From Pseudoalteromonas xiamenensis (lineage in GTDB: Bacteria; Pseudomonadota; Gammaproteobacteria; Enterobacterales; Alteromonadaceae), in the NCBI RefSeq assembly GCF_042431545.1, contig NZ_JBHLYX010000001.1: DNA of 64,000 nucleotides. The stretch is one strand, 5' to 3'. The notes beneath the pieces are model-generated. The model was not told the DNA's origin. It was given only the letters and a program-made list of their open reading frames with translations, and did not search any database. This document shows positions 53,039 through 60,514 of the stretch, in pieces (within the stretch, counting starts at the first letter, position 1; each line of letters starts with the position of its first letter). Position numbers and translations under genes: made by a program.

Positions 53039-55609
53039 GTGTTTACCAATAATTTTAAGAAAAGCTTACTGGCGGTAAACGTTGGTTTGATTTTGTCTGG
53101 TACAGCATCCATTAACATCGCCTATGCTGCAGACGAAAACCAAGCTGCCGAAAGTGTTGAAGTCATCGAAGTTCGCGGTATTCGGCGCTCTTTGGAAGCG
53201 TCATTAAATACCAAACGTTTTGCTAATGCAGTCGTCGATTCTATTACGGCAGAAGACATTGGTAAGATGCCGGACAAGAACATTGCAGAGTCGCTGCAAC
53301 GTATTCCGGGTGTGTCGATCACTCGTAACTTTGCGGGTGAAGGTGGTTCAGTGTCAATTAGGGGAACAAACCCTGAGCTAACCAACGTATCTTTAAATGG
53401 TAATTACGTAGCATCGACGGGTTGGTTTTCTCAACAAGCAATGACGCGTTCATTTGACATGGATCTCATGCCAACGGAAATGGTTGCGGGCGTTGATGTA
53501 TACAAATCGCCGACTGCTTCTATTGATGAAGGTGGTGTAGGTGGTACGGTGGTCATGCGTACACGTAAACCTCTGCAATTAGATTCATTAACTATTTTTG
53601 GATCACTTGAAGCACAAGATAATAGCATTTCTGATGGTACAGGTTACGGTGGAACTGGGCTTGTAAGTTGGAAAAACGATGAAGAAACGTGGGGGTTCTT
53701 AGGTGCACTATCCACGCTTGAAACGGTTGGCCGTGCGCATAAAGCAGAAAACTATTTAGACGACAGTTGGGCGGGTGCAGGTATTGCTGAGTTTAATCAA
53801 ACTCGTAAACGTGATGCGCTGAATTTCGTTGTCCAGTACGCCCCAAGTGCTAATTTAGACATCTCGTTAAACTATTTCGGTGTCGACTTAGATGCTGGTA
53901 ACTCGAACCAAAACTATTTGATTATCGCAGGCAGTGATGCTGCAGATTTTAATAGTAAAGTTACCGGTACTACAGGTCTTTCTCCAACAGAAGGTTTCGC
54001 TGTAAATGGTACTTTTGCAGGAGGTCCTTATGATGACCAAAATACACGTAATGCTGAAGTGGACACAAAAGTGTATTCAGTTGATGTCGACTATAAAGCG
54101 GACAACTACTCACTAAACGCAAAGATTGGTAAAACAGAAGCATCCGGTGGTGATGGCGGCAACTATGGAATTGGTTGGACGTCGCAAGCACCTAACCAAC
54201 AAATCATCTTTGATATGACTCATTCAAAAGACATGTTACTTCAGCCAGTTGGAACTGATGCGAGTAATCATGCAGAATACGTGATGGGTGTACCTAATGT
54301 TGTTGAAACAATTCGTTCAGACGAAGAATCTTTTGCACAAATTGATTTCGATTTCCCAGTTGAATTTGGCGCTGTGACGAATATCAAAACCGGTCTAAAA
54401 CTCCGTGACCACGAGTTTTCTAGTTATGCTAATAAGTGGGATTTAGGTGCTGGAGTTAATCTTGATGCTAATGGCAATTTGCTTACTAAAGCCGATTTTG
54501 CAGATGGTACATTTGATCACTCTGGTGTGGGTTTAATTGACGGTTCTCCACGCAATGTTGCTCGTGTTGATGGCGATAAAGTACGTGCTCACGTTGACAA
54601 ATTCAAGACGGGTTCAACGCTTCAAAAAGCTGGTTGGGGTAAAGTTAAAGAAGATATCTTTGCAGCTTATGTGCAAGGTGATTTTTCTGGTGAAAGTTAC
54701 CGAGGAAACGTTGGTCTACGTTACGTATCAACAGAAGCCTCTGCACAATATTATGATTTCGTGAGCTTAAGCAGCATTGAAAAGGAAAAGAATGACTATG
54801 CCGATTGGTTGCCAAGCTTCAACTTAGCTGTGGATCTTGCGGAAGATGTAATTCTTCGCGCGTCTGCATCCAAAGTGATGAGCCGTCCTAACTACAGCTA
54901 TATGAATCCAGCTTCGAGTTATAACGATACGACGAAAACCTATACACGTGGTTCGATTGACTTAGACCCATATCGCGCCACGCAAGCGGATATCGGTGTT
55001 GAATGGTATTTCAACGAGTCTTCACTTTTCTCTGTCACACTCTTCAATAAAGACATCTCATCATTCGTTATCTCAGGTGGTAAGGTGAGTAAATTAGAAG
55101 TGGACGGTGAAACCAGAATACTTAAAGAGAACGTTCAAGGCTTAGGTGGCAAGATAGAAGGCATAGAGTTCCAATATCAGCAGTCATTTGGCGACTTTGG
55201 ATTACTTGCTAACGTTACTTATGCTGAGGGATATGGGCTTGCTAACCAACTTGATAGCAATGGTGCGCTTGTTGGCGTTAAAAAAGAAGGTTTACCAGGA
55301 CTTTCTAAACTCACCTATAACTTAACCGGTTATTATGAGACTGAACTGGTTGCACTTCGCCTAGCTTATAACTATCGCGATGATTACATTGCAGAAAGTA
55401 CAGGCATCGGTGGTAATGCATTCTGGGATGCGCATGCCTTCCTTGACCTTTCTGCGACATGGCATGTAAATGAAAATGTAGATTTAAGCTTAGAAGCGAC
55501 AAACTTGCTTGAAGAAACAACCGTCCAACGTCTCAGTGTGTACAACGCCATGCGTTTACATGCAGACAATGGTCGTAACACGTACTTAAAAGTGTCTTAT
55601 CGCTTTTAA
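53039..55609 (+). CDS. TonB-dependent receptor (TIGR01782 type), paralogue
   Basis: 856 residues from GTG 53039, preferred over ATG 53012 because AAGGGGAAT precedes it and the leader copies that of the 48516 gene. The signal peptide ends about AYAA; the TonB box is VEVIEVRGIRRS. Plug: TAEDIGKMPDKNIAESL, VSIRGTNPELTN. The barrel ends YLKVSYRF. Sequence in the barrel differs from the 48516 paralogue, so a different ligand is likely. It is followed by a terminator and two halogenase-like genes. Confidence 0.9.
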   Translation: MFTNNFKKSLLAVNVGLILSGTASINIAYAADENQAAESVEVIEVRGIRRSLEASLNTKRFANAVVDSITAEDIGKMPDKNIAESLQRIPGVSITRNFAGEGGSVSIRGTNPELTNVSLNGNYVASTGWFSQQAMTRSFDMDLMPTEMVAGVDVYKSPTASIDEGGVGGTVVMRTRKPLQLDSLTIFGSLEAQDNSISDGTGYGGTGLVSWKNDEETWGFLGALSTLETVGRAHKAENYLDDSWAGAGIAEFNQTRKRDALNFVVQYAPSANLDISLNYFGVDLDAGNSNQNYLIIAGSDAADFNSKVTGTTGLSPTEGFAVNGTFAGGPYDDQNTRNAEVDTKVYSVDVDYKADNYSLNAKIGKTEASGGDGGNYGIGWTSQAPNQQIIFDMTHSKDMLLQPVGTDASNHAEYVMGVPNVVETIRSDEESFAQIDFDFPVEFGAVTNIKTGLKLRDHEFSSYANKWDLGAGVNLDANGNLLTKADFADGTFDHSGVGLIDGSPRNVARVDGDKVRAHVDKFKTGSTLQKAGWGKVKEDIFAAYVQGDFSGESYRGNVGLRYVSTEASAQYYDFVSLSSIEKEKNDYADWLPSFNLAVDLAEDVILRASASKVMSRPNYSYMNPASSYNDTTKTYTRGSIDLDPYRATQADIGVEWYFNESSLFSVTLFNKDISSFVISGGKVSKLEVDGETRILKENVQGLGGKIEGIEFQYQQSFGDFGLLANVTYAEGYGLANQLDSNGALVGVKKEGLPGLSKLTYNLTGYYETELVALRLAYNYRDDYIAESTGIGGNAFWDAHAFLDLSATWHVNENVDLSLEATNLLEETTVQRLSVYNAMRLHADNGRNTYLKVSYRF

Positions 55610-55618
55610 GGTCGTATT

Positions 55619-55644
55619 AAAAGGAAGGCTTATGCCTTCCTTTT
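55619..55644 (+). terminator. Terminator after second receptor
   Basis: AAAAGGAAGGC-TTAT-GCCTTCCTTTT, 11-bp stem. Confidence 0.85.
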
Positions 55645-55822
55645 ATGCAACTTTTCACTGACGACAAACCATTCGAAATAGACTGAAGTCAATGAGAGTA
55701 TCTCCGTTTTTAGTCGCTTAGAAACATAATGATTCGTCAGCGACACTTCAATAAATTGAAAAGATTTGGTTCACATTATATCTACTCTGTTTTAATTTAA
55801 CTTGAGTTGTTAGGGAGTTAAA

Positions 55823-57382
55823 ATGACACAGCCAATAAATCACATCGTTATCGTGGGCGGCGGCACAGCAGGGTGGTTAACTGCAGCGACGCTTGCTAAA
55901 CAACTTAAAGTGACGTCAAATACAAATAAGAAAGTCACATTGGTTGAATCGCCAAATATTCCTATTTTAGGTGTTGGAGAAGGTACTTGGCCTAATTTAC
56001 GCGCAACACTTAAAAAAATAGGTGTTGCTGAAGCGGATTTTATGCGGGAATGTGACGCAACATTCAAACAAGGGGCATTATTTGTTAATTGGAATGTGCC
56101 CAAAAATGGTCAAACTCATCGTTACTACCATCCTCTAAACACAGTAAATCATTCTTCATACGATTTCAGTTTAGCGCCTTATTGGTTAATGAATAGAACC
56201 TCACAGCGTTACGACTACGCTGTAGCATCGCAAAGCCATGTTTGTGATGCTAATCGTGGCCCCAAGGAAATGACCACGCCAGAGTATATGGCGGTACAAG
56301 AATATTCATATCATCTAAATGCAGGTAAATTTGCGGCATTTTTAACTAAGCACTGCGTTGAAAAACTTGGTGTTAACCATGTTCTTGCGAATGTACAAGA
56401 GGTTGAACTTGATGCACAAGAGTACATTGTAAAACTTCATACCGATAGTGATACTGCACCAACAATTGACGGTGATTTATTTGTTGATTGTAGCGGAAGT
56501 AACCCAATTCTTATCGAAAAAACGTATCGTATTCCATGGCATGACATTAGTGATGTTATTTTTAATGATACAGCGATTGCTATACAGGTCCCGTACAAAT
56601 CAGAAAATGTCACAATTCCAAGCCATACGATTATGACGGCACAAGATGCCGGTTGGATTTGGGATATTGCGTTGACTAATCGTCGTGGAGTCGGTCATGT
56701 TTTTAGTAGCAAATACATGACAATTGAATCTGCAGAACAAACGCTTAGAGATTATTTAGGTGATGATGCAAAGGGATGTGAAGCAAGAGTTATTCCGCTC
56801 AAATTAGGCTACCGAGAAAAATTTTGGCATAAAAACTGTGTCGCAATTGGTATGTCGGGTGGGTTTGTTGAACCGTTAGAAGCATCAGCCATATTTTTGT
56901 TTGATGCAGCAGCAAATATGTTAGCGGATCAAATGCCGGCCTCGCGAGAACACATGTTGTACGTAGAAAATAAATTTAATCGTTCATTTACAATGCGAAT
57001 GGAGCGGACAATTGAGTTTATTAAGTTACATTACTGTATCTCTGACAGACGAGATACAGCATATTGGCAAGACAACTGCGATTTGAATTCTATCCCTGTT
57101 AACCTTCAAGAAAACCTTAAGGTCTGGAAAACTCGTCCTCCTACTCGTTATGATTTCGAACAAGCATGGGAGCCTTTTAATTTAGATAGCTTTCTTTACG
57201 TGCTTTATGGATTAGAGTTTGACACAAAGATTGAGGCAAGCCACCCATTGATTGTTGATGAACATCTTGCTGCTAAAAAAATGACGGCTGTTGCTGAGTT
57301 ATCAGAAAAGCTCGTGAAACATCTGCCTTCACACCGAGACTTACTTAAAAAAGTTCAACTCCATGGGTTTACGAGGATTTAA
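55823..57382 (+). CDS. Tryptophan-halogenase-family flavoprotein with altered WxWxIP motif
   Basis: 519 residues. FAD motif IVGGGTAGW (10-18); conserved lysine at 82 (ATFKQGALFVNW); VEPLEASAI near the C-terminal third. The signature reads GWIWDIAL, so the proline of WxWxIP is alanine. A good AGGGAG site precedes the ATG. Forms a tandem pair with the next gene (3 bases apart). No operator palindrome directly upstream; it may have its own promoter or be reached by readthrough from the receptor gene. Function unknown. Confidence 0.82.
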   Translation: MTQPINHIVIVGGGTAGWLTAATLAKQLKVTSNTNKKVTLVESPNIPILGVGEGTWPNLRATLKKIGVAEADFMRECDATFKQGALFVNWNVPKNGQTHRYYHPLNTVNHSSYDFSLAPYWLMNRTSQRYDYAVASQSHVCDANRGPKEMTTPEYMAVQEYSYHLNAGKFAAFLTKHCVEKLGVNHVLANVQEVELDAQEYIVKLHTDSDTAPTIDGDLFVDCSGSNPILIEKTYRIPWHDISDVIFNDTAIAIQVPYKSENVTIPSHTIMTAQDAGWIWDIALTNRRGVGHVFSSKYMTIESAEQTLRDYLGDDAKGCEARVIPLKLGYREKFWHKNCVAIGMSGGFVEPLEASAIFLFDAAANMLADQMPASREHMLYVENKFNRSFTMRMERTIEFIKLHYCISDRRDTAYWQDNCDLNSIPVNLQENLKVWKTRPPTRYDFEQAWEPFNLDSFLYVLYGLEFDTKIEASHPLIVDEHLAAKKMTAVAELSEKLVKHLPSHRDLLKKVQLHGFTRI

Positions 57383-57385
57383 ATT

Positions 57386-58921
57386 ATGAAAAAAATTCTA
57401 ATTGTTGGAGGGGGGACCGCGGGCTGGTTAACAGCAGCAAAATTGGCAAGGACACTGAGTGCGAATTCACCTGAAGGGGTCCAAGTTACCTTAGTGGAAT
57501 CGAGCGATATACCAACGATAGGTGTAGGGGAAGGAACTTGGCCTACTATGCGTAAAACGCTAGCGAGTATTGGTATTGATGAAGCGACATTTTTAAACCG
57601 AACTGACGCGTCTTTTAAACAAGGCACCAAATTTGTAAATTGGCATCAGCCCCCAATAAATGGCGTGAATCATCACTATTATCATGCTTTTACCTCCATT
57701 TTAGATAGCGCTGAACTCAACCTTACACCTTATTGGTATAAGTATTCGGAAGGTCAAAGTTATGCTGATACTGTCAGTGTACAACCCGCATTAAGTGAAG
57801 CAGGGTTGTCACCCAAGCTCATTACAAATCGGCCCTATGAAGGTCTTCAGAATTACGCTTATCATCTAGATGCCGGTAAGCTTGTGGAATTACTTAAAGA
57901 ACATGCACAACAGCAATTAGGTGTAAAGCACCTTATCGCAAATGTAGTGCAAGTTCATTCTGACGAGACGGGAATTGCTTCGGTTGACACCGACAATGCA
58001 GGGCGTCTGATTGCCGATTTATACATTGATTGCACGGGTTTTGAAGCACTATTGATTGGCAAGAGTCTTGGCGTAAAGTTTTGCTCTATCAAAGATCAGC
58101 TATTGGTTGATCAAGCTATCGCGATACAAGTGCCTTATGAATCAGCAGAGCAAGATATTGCGAGTGCGACCATTTCTACAGCCCAATCCGCTGGTTGGAT
58201 CTGGGATATTGGCCTTCAGTCAAGGCGGGGCACGGGACATGTTTTTTGTTCTGATTATATGAGTAGCGATGAAGCAGAATCCATTCTTAGAACATACATC
58301 GGAGACGTAAAAGGAAAACTAAACGCCAAGCATATTAAAATGAATTGTGGCTATCGAGAAAAGTTCTGGCACAAGAATTGTATTGCAGTAGGGCTTTCTG
58401 CCGCATTTGTGGAGCCACTGGAAGCCTCTGCTATTTTTTTGATTGAAGCCTCGGCAAATATGATCGCTGAACTTTTTCCTCGCAATGACCGTCAGATGAA
58501 CCGCTCTGCTGAAAAATACAATCAGTCCTTTCACTTTCGTTGGCAACGAACCATCGATTTTATCAAGATGCACTACGTGCTTTCCAAACGACAAGAGCCG
58601 TTTTGGCAAGCGAATAAGTTGCCAAAGTCTATACCGCAAAGTTTGCGTCTAATGTTAGAAGACTGGCACGATAGGCCGGTGAGTAAATACGATTTTGAGC
58701 ATGTTTTTGAGCCATTCCCTCAAGATAGTTATCAATACGTTTTAAATGGCATGGGATTAGAGGTTGATGCGCTAGCCTACCAGTTTGCTTGTCATCGAGA
58801 TGAAGTCGCAAAGCAATGCTTTGCCCACGTAGAACAGTTAAAACATAAAGCACAACAACAGTTACAAAAGAACCGTCAGGTGTTAAATGCAATACGCCAA
58901 TACGGTATACAAAAAATGTAG
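57386..58921 (+). CDS. Tryptophan-halogenase-family flavoprotein, second of tandem pair
   Basis: 511 residues. FAD motif LIVGGGTAGW at about 5-14; conserved lysine at 78 (ASFKQGTKFVNW); VEPLEASAI. The signature is GWIWDIGL, with glycine in place of the motif proline. Starts 3 bases after the previous stop, so translationally coupled. Closer in these features to the 55823 protein than to the other two, suggesting a local duplication. Function unknown. Confidence 0.82.
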   Translation: MKKILIVGGGTAGWLTAAKLARTLSANSPEGVQVTLVESSDIPTIGVGEGTWPTMRKTLASIGIDEATFLNRTDASFKQGTKFVNWHQPPINGVNHHYYHAFTSILDSAELNLTPYWYKYSEGQSYADTVSVQPALSEAGLSPKLITNRPYEGLQNYAYHLDAGKLVELLKEHAQQQLGVKHLIANVVQVHSDETGIASVDTDNAGRLIADLYIDCTGFEALLIGKSLGVKFCSIKDQLLVDQAIAIQVPYESAEQDIASATISTAQSAGWIWDIGLQSRRGTGHVFCSDYMSSDEAESILRTYIGDVKGKLNAKHIKMNCGYREKFWHKNCIAVGLSAAFVEPLEASAIFLIEASANMIAELFPRNDRQMNRSAEKYNQSFHFRWQRTIDFIKMHYVLSKRQEPFWQANKLPKSIPQSLRLMLEDWHDRPVSKYDFEHVFEPFPQDSYQYVLNGMGLEVDALAYQFACHRDEVAKQCFAHVEQLKHKAQQQLQKNRQVLNAIRQYGIQKM

Positions 58922-58927
58922 GTAAAC

Positions 58928-58982
58928 CTAAACACGTTCGTGAGCTCGCTACTTTTATGTTATGGGTCGCGAACGTGTTTAG
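58928..58982. repeat. Long-arm inverted repeat between convergent genes
   Basis: CTAAACACGTTCG (58928-58940) and CGAACGTGTTTAG (58970-58982), a perfect 13-bp arm with a 29-base loop, located between the halogenase-like and sulfotransferase stops. Probable bidirectional terminator. Confidence 0.6.
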
Positions 58983-58985
58983 TCT

Positions 58986-60485
58986 TTAATTTTTCCCACC
59001 AATCAATTTTATATATCCATTGTAGCGAGATAGACCGTCTTGGTTCAGTGGCTTACGTAACTGCAACTTACTCGCCGTCGCAGAATAGTAGTTTTTTTGA
59101 TGAAAATTGAGCATCTCTGGATCAAAGTCAGCGTTCAAAAAGTGACATAGATCCGTCAACACTTCACTTGGGTTATGTACTAACTTCTCATAAGATAAAT
59201 CAAACACTTGCTGGTGTTTATTGGTGAAATGTAGCCTTAAACTGTCGGCGAGTTCTGTGACGAGTTGGCAATGCTCAAAGTTGAAACTGTAGTGATGAAA
59301 AGGACTATTTGGCTGATAATGTTGTCTAAAATTAGCAATAGCAGAGTTTTTACGGTCTCGATGTACAAAGACAAAACTGGCTTTAGGGAACGCTTTTGCG
59401 AGTATATCGACAAACAAATAATTGAATGGAAACTTGTCAATGCCGCGTTTTCCTTGGCTTAGCGATAGATACATTTCGCGATATCGACGACATGCCTCAC
59501 CGGTGATGTATTCTTGTTTTAATGCTTCTAGAGTTTGAATCAAGCTGTTGTTCACACCTAAATATTGAGGGAAGGTAGCGAGTTCACCTAGCGCTTTAAA
59601 ATGGTCTGAATGAGACAAAAGCTGTTCAGTAAGACTTGTGCCAGAACGAGGCACGCCTACGACAAAGATTGGCTCAATATCATCAAAGGCCTCAAATTGA
59701 ATAGGGGTATTTGTAGCCCCTTTAAGTTCTTCAATGAAACGAACATATGTTGCATTGTCAAAACCAATTAGACTTTCAACAGCAACTTTACTTAGATTGA
59801 AACAATGCCAAGCAGAATCAAGCTCTCCTAGTTTTTCAAATTCGAGTGCAAGGGCGTGGTATAGGTCGTACTGTGCCTGTGGAATAGTACTGCTTTGGGT
59901 TAACAACTTTTCTAATTCACCAATTCTTTCCTGAGAACTCGTTGAGTCAGAAAGTTCAGAAAGAGCAACTTGAGCTCGAATGAATACAGGGTGTTTTTTG
60001 CATAGTTTGACCAATATGCTATGTGCTTTTTCTACATTTCCTCTCATTTTTTCGTTGATTGCGAAATTAAGACTGATGTTGGGGTTGTCGGATGCGGCAT
60101 TGTAAGCTCGCTCGAAAAATACATTGGCGCTTGCAAACTGGCTCAAACGTAGGTGCATATTAGCAATGGTATCTAACTCCGCCGCCACGAGGGTACTCTC
60201 GGGCGTAATAGCATCTAAGATTGCTTTTGCTTGTAATGGTTGATTCGAAAACAATAAGAGTTTTGCTTTTTCTACGGTGTATTTTGAACAAGGTTGGATG
60301 CTAAGGCATTTGTCTAAAATGGCGATGGCTTTCGCAATATTTCTCAATTTTATGTTAAGTATCGCGAGCACATAATACGCAGCGTGATCTTCAGGATACT
60401 GATTGAGATGTGCCACAATAGCTTCATGCACAGGTTTAATTTTGTTTTGTTCGATTGCGTCAAGTAAGGCTTGGTAATTCAACAT
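58986..60485 (-). CDS. TPR-containing sulfotransferase
   Basis: 499 residues. The N-terminal half (about 1-250) is a helical TPR array (AAYYVLAILNIKLRNIAKAI, ASANVFFERAYNAASDNPN). The C-terminal half is a PAPS sulfotransferase domain: 5'-phosphosulfate loop FVVGVPRSGTSLTEQLL and the 3'-phosphate region FVFVHRDRKNSAIANF. No signal peptide, so cytosolic. It follows the TonB receptor gene on the minus strand (29 bases apart), a pairing seen elsewhere in Alteromonadales. The acceptor substrate is unknown; the TPR may recruit a protein or glycan acceptor (inference). Confidence 0.85.
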   Translation of the reverse strand: MLNYQALLDAIEQNKIKPVHEAIVAHLNQYPEDHAAYYVLAILNIKLRNIAKAIAILDKCLSIQPCSKYTVEKAKLLLFSNQPLQAKAILDAITPESTLVAAELDTIANMHLRLSQFASANVFFERAYNAASDNPNISLNFAINEKMRGNVEKAHSILVKLCKKHPVFIRAQVALSELSDSTSSQERIGELEKLLTQSSTIPQAQYDLYHALALEFEKLGELDSAWHCFNLSKVAVESLIGFDNATYVRFIEELKGATNTPIQFEAFDDIEPIFVVGVPRSGTSLTEQLLSHSDHFKALGELATFPQYLGVNNSLIQTLEALKQEYITGEACRRYREMYLSLSQGKRGIDKFPFNYLFVDILAKAFPKASFVFVHRDRKNSAIANFRQHYQPNSPFHHYSFNFEHCQLVTELADSLRLHFTNKHQQVFDLSYEKLVHNPSEVLTDLCHFLNADFDPEMLNFHQKNYYSATASKLQLRKPLNQDGLSRYNGYIKLIGGKN

Positions 60486-60514
60486 AGAAGAAAGGGGCTG
60501 TCGCCCCTCACCAT

